Source: Undaria pinnatifida
Lineage: Eukaryota; Sar; Phaeophyceae; Laminariales; Alariaceae
DNA: 64,000 nucleotides
Assembly: GCA_012845835.1 (NCBI GenBank)
Contig: JABAKD010000030.1
Span: forward strand, 15,703,210 to 15,767,209
Direction: 5' to 3'
Shown in pieces: positions 46,691 to 56,839 of the stretch. The notes below the pieces were generated by a model. It was not told the DNA's origin, searched no databases, and saw only the letters and a list, made by a program, of their open reading frames with translations. Numbering within the stretch: position 1 is the stretch's first letter; every line of letters starts with the position of its first letter. The position numbers were made by a program, and so were the translations under genes.

Positions 46691-47470
46691 AGGGCCAGGT
46701 AACCTGTCACAACGATACCACATACACGTCGGATCACGATGGTGGTATCTCACGCTTGCCCGCCTCTTCTGCCCCCGCTCCTGCCCCTCGAATGCGCTTT
46801 GGAGCCGCCCACAACCCGGGTGGAAATACTCTCGCGCGCCAGCCTGGCACATTCCGTAACGGCAATCGACAGCTCGACGGTGGTACGGCACCGTCGACAA
46901 CACTGTCGGGGGGCACCCCGTTTGATTTCAGAAGATGCTCGTGTTCTGTTACTAACCTGTCCAATAACGCAGCACAGATTGCCTCTGTTATGAGCCCACG
47001 GGCTCCTACGCCGTTTACAGACGATCTCACGGCGTAGTACCTGCGGCGGAAACTAGCGCTTCCAGCATGATTTCCTCCAGCCAGTTTTGTTTTTTTTCGA
47101 CGGCGAGAACGCGCGCTTCCAGCGACGTTCCCCTCGGTCATGGTCTGAGTTCGGCGACGGGAACCGCGCTTCCAGCACCGTTTCCCTCAGCCGCGGCAAA
47201 AACTCGGCCATGGGGGTACGCGCTTCAAACGCCGCCCTCATTAGCCATATACGGGAGCCTGCGCTTTGAATGCTCCCCCCCAGGCACGCGTCGCGCAGCA
47301 ATATAGCTGCGGTGACGGCGCGTCGCCGTTTTACGCGAACGTGTTCATTCCCCCTTTTACCTGACCAGGCGGTGATGGTCGGGTTGAGGTGTGGGACGGT
47401 CGACCCTCGAACACATTTTCTGACCACGAGGGGGCGGTCGGTTTGAGGTGTGGGACGGCCAACACTAAAA
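46691..47470. repeat. Linker with short tandem repeats
   Basis: A frame at 46756-47037 (Ala/Pro/Thr-rich) has no domain. Three or four units of about 55-60 bp containing GCGCTTCCAGC lie at 47065-47225. A pair of about 65 bp containing GGTTGAGGTGTGGGACGG lies at 47370-47460. Confidence 0.55.
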
Positions 47471-47927
47471 CACCAAGACCTTTTGCGAGGCGCGATCAGG
47501 TGTTTGCTCGCGATAACAGCGGGCGTTCTGTCCTTTTTCCCATCAAGGAGGAGTCGACAAGATTAGCTACGTCGTCCCCCTTCTCCAACAGGCATAACGA
47601 GAAAGAGCCTCCTCGGGTTAATATATGATTGCCACCTGCCCAAGCCCTGCTCCAGAAAACGCCCACAGGGTCTACGGACCCTGCTTCGTTATTGTGCACG
47701 TGAACCCACGTGTTTCAGGCTACGTCTGCCCCAGTGGCACAGAAAGGAGATCTGACACTGCGCGACGGGCCAGCGGTGACGCCACGGCCTCCAGCTTGAT
47801 CAGCTGGACGCTATTCCCGTAAATTTACGGAAGAATCGCGCCTCTCGTCAAGCAAAAACAGCTCAGAGCCCCTGCCCCTTCGGGCGCAGTTAGAGCAATT
47901 TTCTTGCGATTATACGCCACGGAGAGA

Positions 47928-48480
47928 AGAGGCCACGACGCGAGAAACTGTGGGTTTGAACTCGCGTCGTGCTCCCGAGGCCTGGTGTTCCTGAGGGGGA
48001 CACTGCAGGCCCAAAGTGCCGAGAGTTGGTGTTCCCAGAGGGGGACAATGCAGACCCAAATGTCAACGAGGCTACCGACGGTTCGGCACCGTCGGTGTCG
48101 GACTCTTTTCGGGTGTAGTGAGGGCGGCTTCTCACGAGTTTCCCCCAGTGTGTGAGGAGGACCCGAGGCGAGGAACCGTGGGTTTGGACTCGCGTTGTGC
48201 TTCCGAGGCCTGGTTTTCCTGAGGGGGACACTACAGGCCCAAAGTGCCGAGGACTGGTGTTCCCAGAAGGGGACATTACAGACCCACAGATGTCCAACGA
48301 GGCTACCGACGGGTTGGCACCGTCGGTTTTACCCATTTTTTGGGCGCAGTTAAAGCCGATTCTCGCGTTTTCCCGCCGACGAACGAAGAAGACCCGAGGC
48401 GAGAAACCACGGGTTCGGATTCGCGTCGTGCTATCGAGGCCTGGTGCTCCCGGGCGGGGACATTGCAGACCCAAAGTCAA
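47928..48480. repeat. Tandem repeat of about 230 bp, 2.4 copies
   Basis: Units begin at 47928, 48158 and 48390 with GAGGACCCGAGGCGAGAAAC-like sequence, then GGGTTTGGACTCGCGT, CGAGGCCTGGTGTTCC, GGGGGACA, ACGAGGCTACCGACGG and GGCACCGTCGGT. The third copy is cut off just before the NADAR-like start codon at 48483. Confidence 0.85.
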
Positions 48481-48482
48481 AC

Positions 48483-49060
48483 ATGGCTTTTGACCCTTCT
48501 CTCGAAAACTCCACGGACAAAGTGGTGTTATTCTGGCAGCCCCCATCCTATTTTCCACCGTGGTCTCCTTCGTCGTTTGCCGTGGACGACGTACCATACT
48601 CTTGCGCGGAGCAGCACATGATGGCCGGAAAGAGCAGGCTTTTTAAAACCATCGAGTAGTGTAGCTCATCATGTCGTCGCCTAGTCCAAGCACACGCAAA
48701 CGCATCGGTCGAAGCGTGCGCAACTTTGTCTCCGGTGTTGGAGACAGGGACAAGCAAAACGCCGTATTATCTGGCACCTACGCCAAATTCACGCAGAATC
48801 CAGCCATAAAAGAATTCCCTTTTGAGCTCTGACAACAGGCTTCTGGCTGAATCCAGCCCTCTGGACCCAGTGTGGGGCATTGGTCTCCGGGCGGATGATA
48901 CCAGGGCCAACAACCCATGCCAGTGGAGAGGAAAAAATTGCTCGATGAGGCCCTTTCTGCCGTTTGCGAAGCTATTCGCGACAGTGAGACCGGTTCGGCG
49001 CCCCCGGCCTCCCCTAGTCGGTTCTGCACCTACACTGCGAATGCAAGAACCAAGAAATCT
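48483..49060 (+). pseudogene. NADAR (YbiA-like, DUF1768) domain, frameshifted
   Basis: From an ATG at 48483 the first frame reads VVLFWQPPSYFPPWSPSSF, then VPYSCAEQHMMAGKSRLF, the N-terminal NADAR pattern with the S/C-A-E-Q/H turn and the following Lys. After a stop at 48657 a second frame gives KRIGRSVRNFVSGV and AVLSGTYAKFTQNP. A third gives LLSSDNRLLAESSPLDPVWG followed by IGLRADD, the family's most diagnostic segment. A fourth continues KLLDEALSAVCEAIRD. The order, spacing and total of about 170-190 codons fit a whole domain broken by one stop and about three frameshifts. NADAR proteins act on ADP-ribose or riboflavin-pathway N-glycosidic bonds. Here the domain lies between gag and integrase of a retroelement, directly after a 230 bp repeat. 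Confidence 0.75.
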
Positions 49061-49104
49061 CGTCCGCGCCGCGGCCGGGCCGTTAACAGCGGCCAGCGTT
49101 CGCA

Positions 49105-50160
49105 ATGCTTCTCCTTCGGAGTTTCCGACCTATTTCTCGGGCGCATTGGCCAACTAAAAGCCGTGAAGTTTTAGAGATTGCATCTGGCGTCGGCCCTGAC
49201 CTTGCGCTGTCAGAACACTGCCCCTGTTTCGTCGGAGATGCTGTGACGCTGGACGACGTTTCGCTCACTATGAAAATCGCGTACATCAGTCGAGCAACGC
49301 TCGACTCGGAGAGGCACTGGACCCCTCTAGATTTGGGGACCGGCAGCATTGTTTGGGATCCTGAACGCCTCCGAGGGTACAGTGGGAAACAAAGTTCCGC
49401 ATATCCTCCGGCCACAAGACACAGGAGAGCATTGGCAAAGTGGGGACTTTCAATGCACGAGTCCAGCGATAGCTTGAGTTCGTCACCGCGTTCGATTGCA
49501 CGCTCGAGTACCGCAAAGGCAGCACCAACGGCATCGCCGATTTTTCTGGCCCCCTTGCCAGAGCCTGCTACGGAATACGACTACAGTGCCTTGACAAACT
49601 TCAACCCCGTGGGGTTGACAAGCCCCAACCCTGTCGGAGATAGCGATATCTACCTCCTACGGACCGGCGAGCTGCGCGCCTCCTATTCGCCGATCCCAGG
49701 GGTCGGTTTGAGGGGACTAGTGGCCCGCACCAAAAGCCCTGCTTCGGGTGGGCTCGTGCCCCGCACTGAACATGCTGCCTTGGGTGGGTTCCCTCTCACC
49801 TCTACCGCATTTTACTATTTGCGCACACACGAGGCACGTATAAGGATTGACGGCCTTTGTGCTTCCCCGGAGAGATTAGTCGCTCGTGTTTCTGCCTCCG
49901 TCGCCACTGCCGATGGCTGTACCGGCCGCGGGTCAATTTCGCGTACCGCTGACACCGGTTTCGCATCTGTTTCTGCCATACCCATCGAGGGCGGCACGGG
50001 CTCCGCAGAAGCCCTGGCTACAGCAGCGTCCATCGCACAGCCGACTTCTCCATCAAGGAATCCTACACAGGAGACGCCCCCCGCCGCGACCACCGGTTCG
50101 ACTGTGTCCGTTTTCGCCTTACTTGGCACTCCAGCTCCTCCGCCGTCGACGACACGCTGA
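49105..50160 (+). pseudogene. Protease-like segment and linker of the retroelement
   Basis: A 351-codon open frame directly follows the NADAR-like domain. Residues about 55-90 include VSLTMKIAYISRATLDSERH then WTPLDLGTGSIVWDP, which has the shape of a retropepsin active site (hydrophobic-D-x-G-x-S/A) with Leu between Asp and Gly. The rest is Ser/Pro/Ala-rich with an internal repeat (GLVARTKSPASGG, GLVPRTEHAALGG). No reverse transcriptase motif is present. The protease call is tentative and rests on position and this motif. Confidence 0.35.
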
Positions 50161-50429
50161 TGAACAGCGACAGCAACGGGTAATGCACCCCGGCTGCAGA
50201 TTATGGATTCGGGCCCGGCGGGCCCCCTCGGCCATCTTCCAGACGAGGTACAACCCCGCAGCGTGTCCCACGGCCGAGGCCGGCTCCGCCCGCCGCCGCG
50301 ACCCCTGCTCTTGCCGACTAACCGGTCCGCACGGTGTCACTACCGTCCGACCGCGACCACGCAGAGCCTATATGGGAAGTCCTATCTTACGGGTCACGCC
50401 TTCTCCTGGTGACACGCCGACTGCACATA

Positions 50430-51900
50430 CAAGGTCGGACGCCCTCGGCGACGCTGCTGAATTGCGCTTAGCTGATTCCGTGGCGCGTTATTCACATGCC
50501 GATTGGAAGCGAGAGCAGCACGCGGAGCCGACTTGCCACGCCATGATGCGTTACGTCTCTATCGGCCGGCCATCGGTCCTGCCGCCCGACTTGTTGACGT
50601 GCTACCCCTCGCATAAGCGTCCATCCCTCTCAGACAACAAGGAGCTGGCGGGTAAGGGTCGACTACGTACAACCGACGACAACATCGTCCTACTCGTCCG
50701 TAACCCGACACTGCCGCCAACAAGGTCTGACAAACCCAAATCTGTGCGGCGAGCTGCTTGCCTGCTAAACGACGAGCCAGTTCGCATTTACGTTCCCTGC
50801 TCATGCACCCTTGGAATAGGCAAGCTTGTCACTCGACGACGACGACGGCCTCTTGTCACCTCGGCACCACGCGCACGTTGCGTATGCTGGAGCGGTTTTA
50901 TTGGTGGGTTGGCATGAATGTGTGCACCTGGTGATGGCTTCGCCACTGCTTGAAGTTCCAAGCGCGGAAAACCCCACGGCTGACTGTCCACTGGCCCATC
51001 ATCTCAATGTTTTTACCGGAAGGTCCAGGTGGCGCCGTCAGTGTTGACTACGGCCCCCTTCCGGTCACACCACGAGGCAACACCTACATCTTGCTGTTCA
51101 CCGATCGCTTCAGTCGTCGGGGCGACACGTTCCTCGTCACTGCCGCTGAGTTCACCTTGGAGGGTGCAGCCAAAATCCTGGTGAACCAATACATCCCCTT
51201 GTGGGGGTGCCCGCGCACCATACTCTCGGACAACGGATTGCAGTTCTGCTCCAAGCTTTCGCAAGCTGTATATCAGCTATTGGGCGTGCACAAACTTGCT
51301 ACAAGCTCCTATCATCCCAACTGTAACGGGGGCATTGAGCAGGTAAACCAAGCTATGGCCCAAATGCTGGCTATGGTCGTCAACGAGCGACAAGACGATT
51401 GGGACTTGCATCTGCCCCACGTCGAATCCGCTTACAACAATTCCGTCAGCGCAGCGACAGGTCTGGCGCCCAACGAGGTCCACATGGGCAGACTCCCACG
51501 GTTCCCCCTGACGGTTTTCGACCGCACTGGTGTCGTGGGACACCAGAGTCTGACCCGTGACCACCTAGCCTATTGCGACTTGGCCACCGACCGGCAAGCG
51601 CGCGAACGACATTGTCCGCGCACACCACGCCCTCGCCGTTTCTCGTATTAACCGCAGAAACTCCGCCCTCGCCGACGCGCTGCGTCCATCACCTAAGTTC
51701 GCTACGGGTGGTTGGGCATGGGTGTACCATTCTGCCTCTACCATCCGCCAGGGTGTGGAGGCGAACACCGACGCCAAGGTACTCAAGGTCAAGCTGGCGC
51801 TTAACCGGACTGGCCCGTACAAGATTCTGGCAGTCGGTCCCTGATCCGCCGCCGAGACCCCGGACGGTTCGCAGCTCGAGAACAACCTCCTCTATTTGAA
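50430..51900 (+). pseudogene. Ty3/gypsy-type integrase
   Basis: The zinc-binding region reads CHLGTTRTLRMLERFYWWVG and then CLKFQARK in a frame from about 50795, where the last Cys of the HHCC set is Phe. The core is in one frame, 50950-51651: SVDYGPLPVTPRGNTYILLF (first Asp), RTILSDNGLQFCSKLSQAVY (second Asp) and GGIEQVNQAMAQMLAMV (Glu). All three catalytic residues of the DDE triad are present. A C-terminal barrel-like part (TGPYKILAVGP) continues in another frame to about 51843, where a stop occurs. In an active element it inserts the cDNA. Confidence 0.88.
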
Positions 51901-52680
51901 TCTTCCTTCCGACCTGCCTGGTGCGGACGCTCGTCGGTGTGTGGCCATCGAGCGCTGCAAGTCCTGCGTCAACCCCCACGACAGTGGGGACATGCCCAAA
52001 TACCTACTGGTGGGGCTGACGCAGTACGTACTCAACATTTTTTCCAAGAAGTCCCCGCCGTACCACGTCACTCAAGACGACGTTTCGACCACCCTCCAAC
52101 GGCTGGAGGTGGAGCAGATCACGGGTCCTTAGTCAGTACGGGGGCGAGGTGGAGTCATCGCGGTGCTATACAAAACGCATTGGGCGGGACTCTCCGAAAC
52201 TTCCGGGAGCGGGAAATGGACCTTCACCTCTCCAGCTCCCACATCTTGCGTTATTGGGCCCGAACCCCGGACCAGCGCCGCCAACCCAACCGCCTCTACC
52301 GCCGAATGCGGATCGGGGTGGCACAGCAAGAGCTCTCCCGCAACAACGGGGAACATTTCCTAGCGCCGGACTACGCCTATGGTCCCCGCGCCGATTGGCT
52401 CCGTCGCTACCACGACACAGTACTTCCCGAGGGAGCCCACTTTTGGTACAAGGGAGACGATGGGTTATGATGGCTTGGAAAAATCAGCGCGAGAACTATC
52501 GACCACAAGATATACCTGGTCTGCTTTCTGGACGGCCCGGGACCGATTAAACTTCATCCTCCCCCAGCGCGCTACACGACTTCGACGGGAGCCGTACGAG
52601 GCTCTTGGTGCCAGCACGTTCACATCGCCAGTGCGTTTCCTCGGGGAATCCAACGTAATGTAGACGAATCTCGAGGCGCG
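51901..52680 (+). pseudogene. C-terminal extension with SH3/Tudor-like module
   Basis: Downstream of the integrase a frame reads NRLYRRMRIGVAQQELSRNN and then GAHFWYKGDDGL, a TGA stop at 52468, and WLGKI, then IYLVCFLDGPGPIKLHPPP. The pattern of aromatic-Lys-Asp-Asp-Gly-x-Trp-Trp-x-Gly-Lys-Ile, strand, and F-L-D resembles a small SH3-like (Tudor/Agenet) barrel. The stop sits where Trp would be expected. By analogy with gypsy chromodomains, such a module could bind chromatin; that is inference. Confidence 0.45.
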
Positions 52681-52789
52681 GCCGTGGCCAGTTGACTTTC
52701 AAGCAGCCACCGCTCCTCGATAGTTCTCCATTTTTTGGGGTTATGAGGTATGAGTCTTTGCCTTTGGGCTGTTCGTAGTGTCCTGAGAG

Positions 52790-53400
52790 TCTTCCGGTTT
52801 TGGGGCGGTTTTTTCATTTTTTTTCTTTTCGTCCTGCCGAACGCCCTGCTCAGTACCAGGCCAAAATTCGGGTAAAATGCCGCTATCTGAGGCGCAGGGC
52901 TGTCGTTTTTTCGTCGTTGTTATTTTTTGCCCTGCCGACGCCCTCCTCAGCCCAGAGCCGGGCAACGACAAGGGTACCCTGTTCGCGCGTAACGAGGTAC
53001 AGGGCTGTGTACGGGTCTGTGTGTCATCTTTAATCTTTTTGTGTGCTCTATTTGTTCTACTTTGATTTTTCGGTTAAACCCTTTCCCCCCTCGCCGGGCT
53101 GTAGGTGTTGCCACCTTCCATCCCGGGTATTTGTCGTTTCCTCGCCTAACCCCCCGCCATGCCGATGGCCCGCGGGAGGGGTTTCGCATGACTTCTCCCT
53201 TGTGTTAGCGCCTGTGTTCCCCTCCATATCGACGAGGGCTCGCCTCGCCATAGTACCTTTTCTGTGGTTGGTTTACCGTAGAGCCTTTCCTGCCCCCCCC
53301 CGCCACACCGGCGGTATGCGGTAGGTTCTAGAGCCTTTTCTGCTCCCCCCGCCACACCGGCTGCACGCGGCAGGTTTTTGATGGGTGACCTTCGCCTCGT
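52790..53400. repeat. Short tandem repeats downstream of retroelement
   Basis: A unit of about 105 bp (TTTTTTTCTTTTCGTCCTGC...GCAGGGCTGT) at 52806-52910 recurs in diverged form at 52911-53010. A unit of about 60 bp (TAGAGCCTTTCCTGC...CCGCCACACCGGC) occurs at 53277-53330 and 53331-53376. There is no gene. Confidence 0.6.
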
Positions 53401-53809
53401 TGTAGGGTCTGCGTTTCCTTCAACTGCTTTTCTTCGGGTGTTCCTGGCTCTATAGCCAGACCGTTAGAGGTGTGGGAGTGGGTTTTGAGGAGCCGCATCT
53501 TCGACTCATGGTCTAGTTTGTAGAACCGGAGTTTCCCCGAATCTCCCATATTTCTGCATATGCGGCTCATCAGGGTGGGCTAGTGTTAAGGTACGGCCTC
53601 GAAAGGCCTGTAAGTATCCGAATTTGAGATAATTTGGATGAGTTTCGTATGATAAGGTTGGCGCTTTTTATTCGTGAAAGTTAGAAAATAGATCGGAGGC
53701 ACGTGCCTCCAATCTCAGAAAGCCATCCGGGGCTCTGGTGGCATCGAATAAAGCTACGACTACGAAGGCTACGAAAATGAGTACTCTCCGAGGACCTGCT
53801 CAATTAGCA
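53401..53809. other. No gene recognised
   Basis: A spacer between the retroelement remnant and the next LINE fragment. No coding or RNA signal was seen. Confidence 0.35.
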
Positions 53810-54450
53810 GACCTGCAGGGGACACTCCGTGTCTCCGCCCAATAACCTTACGATAGGTTAATGCTAAGAAATAAGGTGAACGACGAGCAACACGTAGATA
53901 TATACGGGGAGTTGAGGGAAGATAATGGAATGAAAACGTATTTGCATGGCCCCATGGATTACACGAAAAAGCTGAAACTGCGATATCGTGTAGGGGACCT
54001 GGGCCTACCAGAAAGAAGAAAGAGATATACCAGTAATCGGGAATAGGAGGGCATTGGTGCACATATATGCCCGAGTGGCACAGCAATAGAGAGTAGGACT
54101 CACATAGTAGGAGAATGTGAAATATACAAGAAGGAACAGGATGTGCTAGAGGCGGAGATGAGGGGATTAGACGAATGTGACATGGAAGAGTTTGGTAGAC
54201 TAGAGAGTAGCGAGAAAACGGTCGCTATCCTAGGAGATAGATGGTGGCCACAGACGGCAAATCAGGACGGGATAGGATAAGCAAACAGTTTATATTTAAT
54301 ATGTGGAAAAAGCGTTATGAGCTCCTATACGTTGGTGGTGTCTCTATTAGGAGTAGGTACGGTGCTCCGTCTCAAACTCCCCTCCTCCTCCCCCCCCCCT
54401 CCCCCCCCCCTCCACCCCCCTCCACCCCCCTCCACCCCCCCCCCCCCTCT
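53810..54450 (+). mobile_element. 5'-truncated LINE fragment with C-rich tail
   Basis: A plus-strand frame at 53861-54046 ends KLRYRVGDLGLPERRKRY and a stop. The same frame continues with ICPSGTAIESRTHIVGECEI, which has the spacing of the C-terminal Cys/His knuckle found in many LINE reverse transcriptases (C-x-C-x9-H-x4-C, with the second Cys changed to Ser). Then AILGDRWWPQ follows. The frame shifts into KQFIFNMWKKRYE and runs into a C-rich microsatellite at 54378-54448. Only the last roughly 180 codons of the element remain. It is a different LINE family from those at 9.6 and 20.8 kb. Confidence 0.65.
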
Positions 54451-54499
54451 TTCGTTGGGTCTGGAAGGTGCTGAACTCGTGATACGGAGTCCTGTGCTA

Positions 54500-55330
54500 C
54501 AATCAGTAGACAATGAACCGCAATCTGTCCGACGCTCGAAGTAGTACCAGAAAAATCGACGCTTGTACTGAGACCCATATCAACCTTCTGTACGCTTGTA
54601 CTGGAAAAAACAATCACGAACACAAAAATGAATGCCTAACGAGAGCTGCCTGTTTTCGCGAGGAAGGGGCAGAACGGAGCAGTCCAGGCACGGGCTCCGG
54701 CAGCCGAGCAGAAACGTCATCCGGGCCTAGTGCGAGCAGTCCAACGGAGGTCCCGCGAAGATCAGCCTGGCTCCTTCGGCAATTTTGTACCAGGTCCGAT
54801 TATGCTCTCGGCAAACAGGGGTTATCCGTCGCTGGATATCCAAAGTGTTGACTCCACTACATGCTTGCCCTGCTTGTGCGTATCTCGGGAGACCGAAAGC
54901 ACACAATAAAAGAACGAGGTTAAAGGCGATGGCTAGGCTTGCGCTGGTCGCTCGCGGAGCGTGCTGGTAAATTCAGAGCGCGAGGCTGGCAAATTTTCAA
55001 CATGCTGGCTGAGCGCAGAGCGAACAAGTCTGGCGGTTGAGGCTTGGGCCGGCTCTTCTTCGCAGTTGCTTGGCAACTGGCGGAAAGAGGGACCAGTAAG
55101 TCTGTCCTCTCGTCTCGGGCGTACTAGCTCAGGGCACCCCAAGTCCGAGGAGCGTTGCTCCGGGATGCCGCGCCTTCTACACAAAGTTCTAGGTTGTTGT
55201 CGTCCATGTGCCATGTGCACGGCGACCAACATGAGGCCCCTGCCGTCTTACTGTAGGACTCGCCGTTGGAGGAGCAGAGAACTCTCTCCGTTGAGATGCC
55301 ATCCGAGGGGGGGAAAGAGGGGTGTTGGCT
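54500..55330 (+). repeat. Interspersed repeat D, copy 2
   Basis: Matches the reverse complement of 40780-41560 in several ordered blocks: ATCGACGCTTGTACTGAGAC, GCTTGTACTGGAAAAAACAA, CAACATGCTGGCTGAGCGCA, GAGCGAACAAGTCTG, TGTCGTCCATGTGCCATGTG and GGCGACCAACATGAGG. It contains no recognisable protein domain. Confidence 0.6.
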
Positions 55331-56839
55331 CGATGGGAAGCGAAGCAACGCTGTAAAAGGTCGGAGAGATTCAAGCAAGACTGTAAAATAGCAACAAGCA
55401 CATGCCAACAACGCCATATGAAAAGTGATTGGGCTGAGACACAGAGCATCCCCCTGGCAGGTCTGCCTATTAATCTCTAGTCTTTAGAAATTACTCATTT
55501 CCTTAGCCTCTATTGATGTAGTAAAGAAGCAGCTCTATTAGTTCCACAGAGCGCCGGAATATCTGAGCTGTGGAGCTCCGTCCGTCTCATTTTATGATTA
55601 TCCTGAATACAGAACGCCATCCTACCAAGTACAAAAACTTCCAATTACCTCGAGGTAATTACCGGCCTTTCAGTTCCGTACCATACCGATAAGCTGACAT
55701 AGACACCAGCATAAATAAAACATATTTTTAATTCGTATAGACTATTGTTGTGCTTATACTAGTACTTCTGTACGAGCATAAAAAATACTTACTTGGTGTA
55801 TCATAGACTATACTTACGAGAGAAGCAAGTTTCTTATTCACGGCGGGGGCAACAAAATAGGGAGTCCTTTCCACCCTCGTGTGGCCGACTCTCCGTGTTC
55901 CGCCCGACACCCAGATCTCCCGAAAACAACAAACCGAGGAACGTCCAAAGTTTCGCTACCCAAAACACCATTCTTGGGAACGACAGCAGCATCACTTACT
56001 ACTACTACTAGTAGTGCTGTTTTTCAGCTTCAGCAGCAGCAGAGCCATGGTAACAACGCTCCGCACAATTGCACGTAGTTGGCGACGGTCATAATATCTG
56101 CCAGGGCGAGTTCCTATTTATTTTAGAGAAGTACCTGGTGTCTTCTTCTATCATCCTCTATATATTCTTCGCATGTACTCTTGCACATACTATGTAACGG
56201 TAAGTAAACCTAGAGTTGAGCCTATTTCACCTTCTCGGTTTTTACACATGACAGGTCAATAATATGTCATTGGCTGCTAGTGAAAGCTCGCCCAAAGAAA
56301 GGGTTTCGATTTTCCTATTCGGTATGGCAGCAATCCACAAGACCAAGCACGTTGAAACGTTTGATTGTACCTCCGTACATATACACTGCATTGCAAACGG
56401 ATCGCGTTTGCTGACAGTTGAATTTCTGCATCGTGCCGCAGCGACCTGTCTAGATATACCCGTAGCAACCAACTAAGCTCCTGTGAGAGTGTGTGCAACA
56501 CCCATTGTATGCGTAAAATTGTGAAACATTCCCGCATCACACACGTCGCACTGAAGGGCATCCTGACGTCTTGATCATCCAGTTTGTCGCTCGCATGCTT
56601 GCCCTTGCTTTGTTAAGAACATTGCACAAGGTAGTTGCTCTGATTATCTTCGTACACACTTGTCAGTGACTGCGATCAAGGTCTACGACACTGGTCTCTA
56701 CCATCTCGTGGTTTAGCATTACTCCCAACAGGTCAAGCGCATCGATCTAGGCACGGCGGACGACCTGTTTTGCGAAGGAACTACAGTACAATACTGTCCT
56801 GCGATACGACGCAAGCCATTCAGACCATTGCCAGAAGAT
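55331..56839. other. No gene recognised
   Basis: A short (ACT)n/(AGC)n microsatellite lies near 55995-56042. A 70-codon ATG frame at 56264-56476 has natural composition but no domain. Splice-like strings (TGTAACGGTAAGTAAAC near 56191) occur without a supported exon. Confidence 0.35.

Larger units (their letters stand above)
44656..52680 (+). mobile_element. Unusual gypsy-like retroelement with NADAR-like domain
   Basis: Plus-strand order: coiled gag N-terminal part (44656-44919), gag core (45215-46036), duplicated zinc-knuckle relic (46528-46690), linker and tandem repeats (46.7-48.5 kb), NADAR-like domain (48483-49060), protease-like segment (49150-50160), integrase (50430-51900) and a C-terminal SH3/Tudor-like module (to about 52680). 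No reverse transcriptase or RNase H motif could be found between gag and integrase. No LTRs were recognised, so both ends are approximate. Many stops and frameshifts show that it is inactive. Whether NADAR belongs to the element or was inserted into it is inference. Confidence 0.6.
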
